This document shows, in pieces, positions 18,752 to 26,622 of a stretch of DNA of 64,000 bases. The DNA is from Deltaproteobacteria bacterium (lineage in GTDB: Bacteria > Myxococcota_A > UBA9042 > PHBI01). Under the pieces are notes generated by a model. That model was not told the DNA's origin. It made no database searches and was given only the letters and a program-made list of their open reading frames with translations. The stretch is from assembly GCA_020632715.1 (NCBI GenBank), contig JACKFA010000001.1:1612001-1676000 (forward strand). Direction: 5' to 3'. How positions within the stretch are numbered: position 1 is the first letter of the stretch; the number at the start of each line of letters is the position of its first letter. The position numbers and the translations under genes are program-made.

Positions 18752-20497
18752 CTACTTCCCCTTCCGCGGCGCGTTCACCGAGATGTCCTCGAAGTACGTC
18801 ACGAACTCGGTCGCCGTCATCGGCTTCGGCTGGTAGCTCGCGTTCGGGCCCCACGGGTTCGCCATCACGATGCGGTCGCCGTCGACCTTCACGAACATGT
18901 AGGCGTGGTCGCCGTGCACGTTCAGGCTCTCCGACAGGAGCTCGTGGTAGAGGTAGCTCGCCGTCAGGTCCTCGGGCTTCGCGGGGGCCTTCCCGGCCTT
19001 GTAGGTGAGCTCGACCGCGCCGCCCTCGTACGTCACGGAGCCGCTCGCGAGGTCCGCGCCCGTGAGCTTCCCGTCGCCGCCGTCGCGCACCTGCGCCACC
19101 TTCTTGCCGGTGTCGTCGACCTTCAGGCTCTTCTCCTTCAGCGACGCCTTGAGCGACGCCCGGTAGGGCCCGCTCCCACTCCCGCTGAAGGCCTTCTCGC
19201 TCTTCCCCTTGAGCGCGTCGTACGTGCCGCAGCACACGGCCTTCTTGCCCTTCTCGTAGCTCTTGAAGAGCTTCAGCACGTCCTTCGCCGCCGGCATCTC
19301 GGGGTAGGTCGACACGGCCCCCGTGATGGCCTCCATCGCGTCGCCCGCGCTGCCGCCGACGATCTCCTGGTAGTCGCCCTTCCAGACGGCGTAGGCCTTC
19401 TCGATGATGGCCGGCCACAGCGCCGCGCCGTCGCCGCCCTTGTGCGCCGCGTCCTGCGCGTAGATCGGCGAGTACCCGCTCCGCGACGGCAGGTACGCGC
19501 TCACCTTGACCGGCACGTCCGCGAACTTCCCGTTCGCCTGCCGCTCCTTGAAGGTCACCGTGTAGCTGTTCTTGCTCGCGTCGTAGGCGATCATCTTCTT
19601 GATGAGGTCCGGCCGCTGCGCCGCCACGGCGCCCATGCCGCTCATCAGGTAGCAGTCGCCGATGGCCCCCTGCGACACGTCCGACACGCTCGGGTCCGCG
19701 CCGTTCGACGTCACCTCCTTGCCCTTCTCCGGCGACATGTCGAGGTAGCCGTGCTCCTCGCGCACCTCGACCGACTTCTCGTCGTCGACCGCCGTGAGCC
19801 CCGGCTCCCGCGCGAACACCGCCTGCGGGATGGTCCCGGTCACGGGCTTCCCGCCGACGCGGCCGCTGACCTTCAGCTCGCCCTTGTCGGCCTTCTCGAG
19901 CTTCACGACGTGGCCCTTCGTGACGACCACGGCCTTCCCGGCCTTGTCCTTCAGCGTCACGTCGGCCGTCACGCGCCCGTAGACCTCGGTCGGCGCGGCC
20001 TTGTAGACGTCCGCCTGCACGGCCTCCACGAGCCGCCCGACGAGCGCCCCGTCCGACAGCAGCGCCGCCGCACCGCCCGTGATACCAAGCCCGTCGAGGG
20101 CCTTCCCGATGGCCGGCTCGAGCCCGGCGAGCAGCGTCGCCCGCTCGGCGTCCGAGAGCGGCACGTAGCCGAAGTTCGTCGCCTGCGCGTAGCCGTCGAC
20201 GGCGCCCTTCCAGGCCGCGCCCGCGCGGAGCTTCCCGACCACCTTGTCGACCGCGGCCGCGTCGAGCTTCGCGGCCGGCGCCTTCTTCGCGTCCTGCTGC
20301 CCGACCGCCTCCGGCGGCGGCGGCGGCGCCTTCGTCGCGTCCGTCTCCTTCTTCTGGACGGGCGCGAGCGCGGCGTCGCTCTGCTCGAGCGAGAGCCCGC
20401 GGTGGGCGCCGCGCTGCGGGTCGGAGGTCGCCTGCGACGGGGCCTCGGCTGCGGACGCGGCGCGCTCGGGCGCGCGGTCCTGACGCTGGAACAGCAT
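18752..20497 (-). CDS. Calpain-like (C2 family) cysteine protease, possible effector
   Basis: A 581-residue protein with a complete calpain catalytic core. The Cys motif is QGAIGDCYLMSG (C282). The His is in GDHAYMF (H531) and the Asn in ANPWGP (N547), the same order and context as in calpains. The N-terminal 75 residues are disordered (Gln/Ala/Pro/Lys) with no signal peptide or TM segment. Residues 80-260 form an unrecognised Lys/Val-rich domain. Eukaryotic-type calcium domains (penta-EF, C2-like) are not seen. A leaderless, multi-domain protease with a disordered N-terminus, co-transcribed with a beta-helix protein, is compatible with a cargo or toxin delivered by a contractile or other secretion system. 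A housekeeping intracellular protease is the alternative. No secretion genes are in the window. The spacing to the downstream gene is three bases. Confidence 0.88.
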   Translation of the reverse strand: MLFQRQDRAPERAASAAEAPSQATSDPQRGAHRGLSLEQSDAALAPVQKKETDATKAPPPPPEAVGQQDAKKAPAAKLDAAAVDKVVGKLRAGAAWKGAVDGYAQATNFGYVPLSDAERATLLAGLEPAIGKALDGLGITGGAAALLSDGALVGRLVEAVQADVYKAAPTEVYGRVTADVTLKDKAGKAVVVTKGHVVKLEKADKGELKVSGRVGGKPVTGTIPQAVFAREPGLTAVDDEKSVEVREEHGYLDMSPEKGKEVTSNGADPSVSDVSQGAIGDCYLMSGMGAVAAQRPDLIKKMIAYDASKNSYTVTFKERQANGKFADVPVKVSAYLPSRSGYSPIYAQDAAHKGGDGAALWPAIIEKAYAVWKGDYQEIVGGSAGDAMEAITGAVSTYPEMPAAKDVLKLFKSYEKGKKAVCCGTYDALKGKSEKAFSGSGSGPYRASLKASLKEKSLKVDDTGKKVAQVRDGGDGKLTGADLASGSVTYEGGAVELTYKAGKAPAKPEDLTASYLYHELLSESLNVHGDHAYMFVKVDGDRIVMANPWGPNASYQPKPMTATEFVTYFEDISVNAPRKGK

Positions 20498-20621
20498 GTT
20501 CGTGTGCCTCGGGGATGGAGACAGGGCAGGACCGACGGGATCGCCCGACGCTACTCCTGCTCCCGCGCCCGCGGCAAGGGGCAGCGACGCGCGCCGGCCC
20601 GGGGCGCAACCCCGCGGGGTC

Positions 20622-23600
20622 CTACTCGCGCAGCGCCTCGACGGAGCGCGGATCGGGCACCGCCGGCACCCCCGCGCACTCGACCCCCGCGAGGCAGCGC
20701 CCGAAGTCGAGCTCGCGCCCGCCGGTCGCCATGTACTGCGCGATGAGGTGGAACATGTAGCTCCCGATGTCGAAGAGCTCGAGCGTCGCGCACCCGCAGT
20801 CGCCCCCCTCGCAGGCCGCCTTGCACGCCTTCCGCGCGTCGTCGATCTGCTCGCCCGGGAACGCGAAGCCGTGCTGCCCGTCGGGCCGCGGGAAGGGCAC
20901 GAGCGACCCGGAGATCCCGCAGACGCCGTCGTCGTCGCAGAGCCCGTCCTCGCCGACGAGGCGCAGCGGCGGGTCGAGGCGCGGGATGGCGCGCGGCGTC
21001 CAGAGGTCCTCGCCGCCCGCGAAGTCCTCGAGGTCGATGTGCACGGGCTTCCCGTTCACGTCGCGGTAGCGGCTGATCGTGTCGACGGCCTCGTAGGCGC
21101 CGGTGTCGACGAGCACCTGGTCGGGCGTCTTCCCGTAGCGCGCGTCGACCGTCTTGTAGTCGATGAGCCCGGCGGCGCGCGCCATGTTGAGCCCCGAGCT
21201 CGCCGGCACGTTCATGTCGCCCATGGTCGTGATGACGAGCGCGTGGGCGCCGGTCGTCTCGCCGGTCGCCTCGTAGGTGATGGGGCGCGTCTGCAGGAAC
21301 GGCGCGTGCACCGCCGGGTCGGCGCGGTCGAGCGCGATCTGCCCGAGCTGGAGCATCCGCCGGAGCCCCGGGCGCGCGCGGTAGCGGCCCATGCCCTCGG
21401 CGAGGGCCACGAGCGGCGAGCCGGCGGCGAAGGTCTTGCCCTGGAACTCGGCGTCGGCGGCGAAGCGGTCGAGGGTCCCGACGAGCTCGGCGCCAGGGGC
21501 GAGCGCGCAGTCGCCGTCGCCGTTCGGCACGGCGAGCCCGCGGTAGACCTCGATTCGCGTCGCGTCGCCGAGGTTCGACGCCACGTGGAGCCGCACGTCG
21601 CCGTTGTCCTGGACGAGCCCGCAGCCGCGCGCGCCCGTCGCGAGGTCGTAGCCCATGACGGTGTCGCCGACCGACACCCCGGCGATCGTGCCGAGCGCGA
21701 CGTGCGCGTCGTCGTTCAGGTCGGGGACGATGGTCCCGACGGCGAGATCGCCCGTCGCCGCGTCGAGCTTGCCGACGTAGACGGGGCCCATGATGCGGAG
21801 GATCACCGCCTCGCGGACGCCGCCCTGCTTGCTGCGGATCCCGACGTCCGAGAGCCCGCCGCCGCCCGAGATCGGCACGATCGCGTCGACCTTCGGCTCG
21901 ATGCCGCCGACCACCCCGGCCATGATCCCGCCGAGCGAGCCGCCCACCATCGCGACCGTCGAGCCCGGGCCGATGTCGACGTGGCCGTCGCCGTCGAAGT
22001 CGCCGGCGAGGTCGTCCTGGCCGTCGCCGTTGACGTCGAGGTGCCAGGTCCGCACGCCGTCGAACGTGTCGATGATGCGCAGGAGCTGCATGTAGTCGAG
22101 CGCCGACTGGCGCACGACGTCGCGCGTGTGGAAGAGGTAGCCCGTCCAGAAGTCGGCGCCCGAGTCCTTCACGCCGTCGCCGTTCTGGTCGAACGCGCGG
22201 TCCTTCAGCATCGCCGCGATGAAGTCGCCGAGCCCGAAGCTCCCGAGGAGCGTCCTGACCTGCTCCTGCTCTTCGTCGGAGAGCCCGAGCCCGTGGGAGA
22301 CGCAGTCGATGGCGATGGTCGCGACGCCGTACTCCGCGAAGAAGCCGCCGAACTGCAGCGCCTCGAAGCGATTCGAGCTGTAGCCGTGGCCGAGGATCGC
22401 GACGGGGACGGGCTCGCCGTCCTTCCGCTTCGAGACCTCCTTCCGCGGCACGGTGAGCCAGAAGCGCACCTCCTCGGACCGCGCGGTCGCGGGCCGCGTC
22501 GAGAGATCGTTCGGCCAGCTCTGCGCGTCGAGCGGCAGCGGCTCGCCGTCGGCGTCCACGCGGTCGAAGAGCTGCGGCGAGTCGTAGGTGCCGATGACGT
22601 GGTAGTCGATGTAGCCCTCGCTCGCGAGCAGCGCCTGCGTCGCGACGCTCGACGCGTCTCCGCCGAGGAACGCCGTCGAGATGAGGGCGATCGCGCTCTG
22701 GAACTCCTCGCTGTAGAGGATGTACGGGTTCTTCGACTCGGGGGAGACGACATCGAGGCCGGTCACGTCGGCCGGGAACTCGGTGGCGAGGTGCTTCTGC
22801 ACACCGACCCCGTAGAGCCCGTCGCGCACGGCGCGCCAGTCCCCCTCTACGGTGCCGGTCGTGAAGGACCAGGTGAACGCGATGTCGCCGAGGGTGAGCC
22901 CCGCCGGGAGGTGCCCCGGGAGCGCGCCGAGGTCGTCGGTCTGCGAGCTGTCGTTCACCCACGGGAACGGCGAGCCGACGGGGGCCCCGTCGGCGTCGAG
23001 CACGCGCCGCGTGACCACGACCGCGTACCGCGTGCGCTCGCGGAGCGGCATCATCGGCCGCACGATGAGCGTGTTCGTCTCGCGCTCGTAGAAGTCCATG
23101 AGCGCGTCGGCCCGCCCGCGCAGGTCATCGCGCGCCGGGTGCAGCCCCGGGAGGTAGTTCGGCACGTCGAGGACGCCGTCGAGGTCGGTGTCCTCGCCCG
23201 GGTCGAGGCGCCCGTTGCCGTTCACGTCCTCGTCGGCCTCGTCGAAGTAGATGCTCTCCGTGAAGCCGCGCGGGTCGCTCCCCCAGTAGCCGCCGATGTC
23301 CTCGACGACCGTCGGGAAGTGGCCGTGGCCGACGTCGAGGTCGATGACCGCGCCGAGGTCCGGCGAGCCGGGGTCGACGTCGATGAGGTAGACGGCGTCG
23401 TCGCTGCGGTCGGTCTCGAAGGCGCAGTGGACGCGGGCCGTGTCCTCGGGCGCGAACGCGCAGTGCCGGCTCCGGACGGACGTGACGTCGATGGGGCGCG
23501 TGAACGGGATGGTGATCGGCGCGTACACGCCCCAGCCGTCGAGCTCGTCGAAGAGCGTGCGCGTGAGCGTCTCCATGTCCGTGTCGGCCACGAGCGAGGC

Positions 23601-23813
23601 GTTCAGGCGCCGCTTCGTCGGCGACGTGTCGTCGAAGCGGGTCGCGACGTCGTTCGGGAGCGGGATCGTCGGGAGCGGCTTCGCGTACCAGTCGAAGGCG
23701 ACGGTCGTGTGTGCGGGTGCGGCATCGGCGAGCCCGTGCGGCGGCTCGGTGATGCAGCCGCCGGCCAGGATTGCGCTCGCGGCGATCGAGATGGCGATGG
23801 TGCGGTGCAGCAT
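20622..23813 (-). CDS. Surface lipoprotein lipase/esterase (VolA-like alpha/beta hydrolase)
   Basis: A 1063-residue lipoprotein (signal ending LAGGC, C20). The N-terminal part, about residues 30-480, resembles the bacterial virulence-factor lipase N-terminal region: a start such as FDWYAKPLPTIPLPNDV, then an Ig-like domain of the kind that spells out limits such as TWSFTTGT. An alpha/beta-hydrolase domain follows, with a GHGYSS oxyanion segment and the nucleophile elbow GGSLGG (S626). Within the hydrolase part, DVNGDGQDD and DFDGDGHVD loops look calcium-binding. The C-terminal 100 residues contain a Cys cluster (CDDDGVCGISG, then CKAACEGGDCGC) that would form disulfides outside the cell. Predicted role: hydrolysis of an extracellular lipid or ester. 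The ATG at 23813 has GGGAG eight bases upstream, 11 bases after the stop of the outer-membrane barrel gene, so the two are an operon. Confidence 0.82.
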   Translation of the reverse strand: MLHRTIAISIAASAILAGGCITEPPHGLADAAPAHTTVAFDWYAKPLPTIPLPNDVATRFDDTSPTKRRLNASLVADTDMETLTRTLFDELDGWGVYAPITIPFTRPIDVTSVRSRHCAFAPEDTARVHCAFETDRSDDAVYLIDVDPGSPDLGAVIDLDVGHGHFPTVVEDIGGYWGSDPRGFTESIYFDEADEDVNGNGRLDPGEDTDLDGVLDVPNYLPGLHPARDDLRGRADALMDFYERETNTLIVRPMMPLRERTRYAVVVTRRVLDADGAPVGSPFPWVNDSSQTDDLGALPGHLPAGLTLGDIAFTWSFTTGTVEGDWRAVRDGLYGVGVQKHLATEFPADVTGLDVVSPESKNPYILYSEEFQSAIALISTAFLGGDASSVATQALLASEGYIDYHVIGTYDSPQLFDRVDADGEPLPLDAQSWPNDLSTRPATARSEEVRFWLTVPRKEVSKRKDGEPVPVAILGHGYSSNRFEALQFGGFFAEYGVATIAIDCVSHGLGLSDEEQEQVRTLLGSFGLGDFIAAMLKDRAFDQNGDGVKDSGADFWTGYLFHTRDVVRQSALDYMQLLRIIDTFDGVRTWHLDVNGDGQDDLAGDFDGDGHVDIGPGSTVAMVGGSLGGIMAGVVGGIEPKVDAIVPISGGGGLSDVGIRSKQGGVREAVILRIMGPVYVGKLDAATGDLAVGTIVPDLNDDAHVALGTIAGVSVGDTVMGYDLATGARGCGLVQDNGDVRLHVASNLGDATRIEVYRGLAVPNGDGDCALAPGAELVGTLDRFAADAEFQGKTFAAGSPLVALAEGMGRYRARPGLRRMLQLGQIALDRADPAVHAPFLQTRPITYEATGETTGAHALVITTMGDMNVPASSGLNMARAAGLIDYKTVDARYGKTPDQVLVDTGAYEAVDTISRYRDVNGKPVHIDLEDFAGGEDLWTPRAIPRLDPPLRLVGEDGLCDDDGVCGISGSLVPFPRPDGQHGFAFPGEQIDDARKACKAACEGGDCGCATLELFDIGSYMFHLIAQYMATGGRELDFGRCLAGVECAGVPAVPDPRSVEALRE

Positions 23814-23824
23814 TCTTCGGCTCC

Positions 23825-25396
23825 CTACAGCGTCCACGAGAGCATGGCGCGGAGGGCGCCCACGGTGTCGCCCGACGACGCGGCGTCGCCGCCCTCGAGC
23901 GCGTCGCCCACGAGCAGCACGCCGCCCTCGAGCCCGAGGTCGACCGCGCTCCCCCAGGCGAGCATCCGGTAGCGGACGCCGAGGTCGAGCTCCGTGCCGA
24001 GGTAGCCGCCGGGCACGCGGTCGCGCGCGTTCCGGGGCTCGCCGCCGGCGAGGCGCGTGTTGAGCGGGTCGACGGGCGCCGCGTCGGCGAAGGCGAAGAG
24101 CGCGCCGCCGTACACCTCGAGCCCGGGCGCCGGGCGCACCCAGAGGCGCGGGAAGACGGCGACCGTGTTCGAGACGCTGCCGCGCGTCGGCAGCCGCTCG
24201 AGGTCCTCGGGGGCGTAGCCCGAGAGGTCGGGGCGGACGGCGGCGCTCGCGGAGCGCGCGCTCTGCGCGGCGACGACGTAGGGGAAGAGGACGAGGCCGA
24301 GCGAGAAGTTCGGGTCGGCCTTGAACGCGCCCTGGACGTCGTCGTCGAGGTCCTCGTCGCCGCTCGCGTAGACGAGGTCGACGACCCCGCCGAAGCGCTC
24401 CTTCGCGAGCCCGGCGCGGAGCACGGCCCCGGCCTGCAGCACGTCGTGCTTCGGGGAACCAGCGCTCCCGGCGAGCTCGCTCGCCCCGAGGACGACCGCG
24501 GCCTCGGCGCCCAGGTTCAGCACGAGGCCGTCGCCGAGGTCGATCTCCGCGTCGGCGAAGACGTCGGCGACGCCCACCGTGAGGACCCGGTCGTCGCGCG
24601 TGGTCTGCGTGCGGGCCACGGAGTAGAGGCCGGCGCGGAGCCCCTCGCGCTCGTAGAAGGCGGCGATGACGGCCTGCCAGGCGGAGTCGCCGGCGAGGAG
24701 CACGTCGTCGCCGAGGACCTTGTCGCCGCCGATGGCGACGCCGATGGTCTCGCCGCCGCTCGGCACGCGGAGCACGACCTGCCCGCGGAGGACGCGGTCG
24801 CCGCCGCGCGGATCCGTGAAGCGCGCGCTCCCGGGCGCCCACCCGTGGGCGCCGTCGTTGGCGACGAGCCCGAGCCCCCAGTGGCTCGTGTCGACGCCCG
24901 CGCGGAGCGTGATGATCCCCTTGTAGCTCGCGGCGACGTTCGCCTTCCGGAGCACGGCGGTGTCGGCGTCGGCCCCGTTCGGGACGCCGTCGCGCACGTT
25001 CGCGCCGTCGGGCCCGGCGACCGCGGCGCGGTCGGTGACGAGCCCGGAGAACGCGTCGACCTCGAGGTTCGCGGCGATGATCCAGGGCGCCGCGAGCTCG
25101 TAGCTGTTCCAGGCGATGCCGGCGCGCGCGAGCAGGTTCGCGTGGGTGCCGGCGTCGAGCTCGCCGCCGTCCTCGGCCACGACGAAGGCGTCGTTCGCCT
25201 CGACGCGCCCGGCGAGGGTCGCGGTGATCTGCAGCATCGTCGGCCCGGCGTCGACGTAGCGCGGGGCGGGGGCCTCGGCGTCGCCCGCGAGGACGGCGGC
25301 GGGGGGCGCCGCGGTCACGGTGGGCGCGGGGACCGCGGTGGCGAGCGCGCCGAGCGCGATGACGGCGCGCGCGGCGGCGGGGAGACGGCGAGGCAT
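23825..25396 (-). CDS. Outer-membrane beta-barrel protein (porin-like)
   Basis: A 523-residue protein with a cleavable signal peptide (MPRRLP start, hydrophobic stretch, then TAAPPA) and a long series of alternating amphipathic beta-strands. It ends in MLSWTL, a C-terminal strand with an aromatic near the end as is usual for barrels folded by BamA. No plug or TonB box is visible. Sequences such as GVDTSHWGLGLVANDG and GGTELDLGVRYR-type strands are typical of large 16-18 strand porin-like proteins. The start has an ideal GGAGG five bases upstream. It is the first gene of an operon with the surface lipase. A simple idea is that it carries lipid or ester products across the outer membrane, as with FadL-type or alginate-type barrels, but the substrate is unknown. 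Confidence 0.78.
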   Translation of the reverse strand: MPRRLPAAARAVIALGALATAVPAPTVTAAPPAAVLAGDAEAPAPRYVDAGPTMLQITATLAGRVEANDAFVVAEDGGELDAGTHANLLARAGIAWNSYELAAPWIIAANLEVDAFSGLVTDRAAVAGPDGANVRDGVPNGADADTAVLRKANVAASYKGIITLRAGVDTSHWGLGLVANDGAHGWAPGSARFTDPRGGDRVLRGQVVLRVPSGGETIGVAIGGDKVLGDDVLLAGDSAWQAVIAAFYEREGLRAGLYSVARTQTTRDDRVLTVGVADVFADAEIDLGDGLVLNLGAEAAVVLGASELAGSAGSPKHDVLQAGAVLRAGLAKERFGGVVDLVYASGDEDLDDDVQGAFKADPNFSLGLVLFPYVVAAQSARSASAAVRPDLSGYAPEDLERLPTRGSVSNTVAVFPRLWVRPAPGLEVYGGALFAFADAAPVDPLNTRLAGGEPRNARDRVPGGYLGTELDLGVRYRMLAWGSAVDLGLEGGVLLVGDALEGGDAASSGDTVGALRAMLSWTL

Positions 25397-25476
25397 CGGG
25401 ACCTCCGTGCGGGGGGACGGGAGCCCTACCGCCCCGGGCGCCGTTTGTCGAGCGATTCCCGAGCCGTCAGGCGCCT

Positions 25477-26424
25477 TCAGGCGGCGGCGGCCGCCGCGCC
25501 GGCCTCGAGCACGACGAGCCAGCTCAGGACGCCGTCGCCGGCCTCGTGGCGGAGGACGGTCGGCGCGAAGCGCCGCGCGGCGAAGCCGTTGTCGGCGGCG
25601 AGGTCGCGCACGTAGCCCTCCGCGAAGGCGACGCGGCGGCTCGCGTGCAGCTCGTAGGGGTGGGTGCGGGTCGCCTCGATGGTGAAGGCGAGGGCGCCGC
25701 CGGGGCGGAGGACGCGCGCGGCCTCGGCGAACAGGGCCTCGAGCGGGCCCACGTAGCCGAGGGCGTCGGCGGCCACGAGCGCGTCGACGCTCGCGTCGGG
25801 CAGGGTCGCGAGGGCGTAGACGAGATCGCCCTCCGCGAGGGCGTCGTAGAGGTGGCGTTTGGCGGCCTCGGCGAGCATGCGCGGGCTCACGTCGACGCCG
25901 ACGAGGCGACGCGCGGCGTGGCGGAGGAGGGCGCCGCAGAGCCCCGTGCCGCAGCCGAGGTCGATCACGACGCCGCGGGAGGCCACGGGGGCCTCCTCGT
26001 GGAGGGCGCCCGCGAGGACCTCGTGGCCGACGTAGCCGAGGTCGCCCAGGAGGTGCGCGTCGAAGCGGCGCGCGTAGTCGTCGAAGAGCGCGACCACCTC
26101 GGCGTGGTGCGGCGCGGGGGCGCCGTAGCCGCGGAGGGCCCGGCCGAGGTGGGCCGGGACGAGCCAGCCAGGGCGCGCCTCCTCGGCGCGGGTCAGCGCG
26201 TCGAAGGCGTCGGAGCGCTCCTGACGGCGCGTGTGCGCTGCAGCATGGGCGAGCTCGACCATGGCTATCTGTGCGGGCGTGTCGCCTTGTGCAGTGCAAC
26301 ACGCGAGGCACTCCGCGAGCCGCCCGAGGCGCTCGAGCGCGACCGCCCGCTGCGCCTGCGTGGTCGCCGCGGCGAGGGCGCCGGAGAAGTCGCCCTCGGC
26401 GAGGTGGACGTCGAATCGCTCCAT
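25477..26424 (-). CDS. SAM-dependent methyltransferase with N-terminal TPR-like region
   Basis: A 315-residue cytoplasmic protein of the predicted TPR-repeat methyltransferase type (COG4976-like). Residues 1-90 are helical and repeat-like (ALERLGRLAECLACC). A Rossmann methyltransferase follows: motif I is VIDLGCGTGLCG (D155, G157, G159), motif II ends VGVDVSPRML, and the post-I region contains LPDASVDALVAADALGYVG. The C-terminal half ends in beta-strands and an Ala-rich tail. The substrate (small molecule or protein) is not predictable. It stands alone between the outer-membrane barrel gene (same strand, 80 bases) and the divergent lytic transglycosylase. A GTATC...GATAC inverted repeat (26437-26454) lies just upstream of the ATG. 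Confidence 0.87.
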   Translation of the reverse strand: MERFDVHLAEGDFSGALAAATTQAQRAVALERLGRLAECLACCTAQGDTPAQIAMVELAHAAAHTRRQERSDAFDALTRAEEARPGWLVPAHLGRALRGYGAPAPHHAEVVALFDDYARRFDAHLLGDLGYVGHEVLAGALHEEAPVASRGVVIDLGCGTGLCGALLRHAARRLVGVDVSPRMLAEAAKRHLYDALAEGDLVYALATLPDASVDALVAADALGYVGPLEALFAEAARVLRPGGALAFTIEATRTHPYELHASRRVAFAEGYVRDLAADNGFAARRFAPTVLRHEAGDGVLSWLVVLEAGAAAAAA

Positions 26425-26436
26425 GCCGGGGCGAAT

Positions 26437-26454
26437 GTATCCTGCTGGCGATAC
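26437..26454. promoter_or_regulatory. Inverted repeat in the methyltransferase/transglycosylase divergent region
   Basis: GTATC (26437-26441) and GATAC (26450-26454) are arranged as an inverted repeat over an 8-base spacer, 13 bases upstream of the methyltransferase ATG. It may be an operator or part of a promoter. The remaining part of the gap (26455-26610) is extremely GC-rich with CGCGACGTCG repeats and holds no gene I can see. Confidence 0.25.
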
Positions 26455-26622
26455 GACGAGAAGGGGCACGGTGACAGGATCTTCGCGACGTCGCCCGGCG
26501 CGGCCGCAATCGCGCGCGCGCGTCGTCCGTTCGTCGCGACGTCGGCCGGTCGGACGAGCGTGGGCGCGCCGCGCGCGATCGGCAAAATCGCCCCCGCGCC
26601 CCCCTGTGATATGGTCCCGCCG

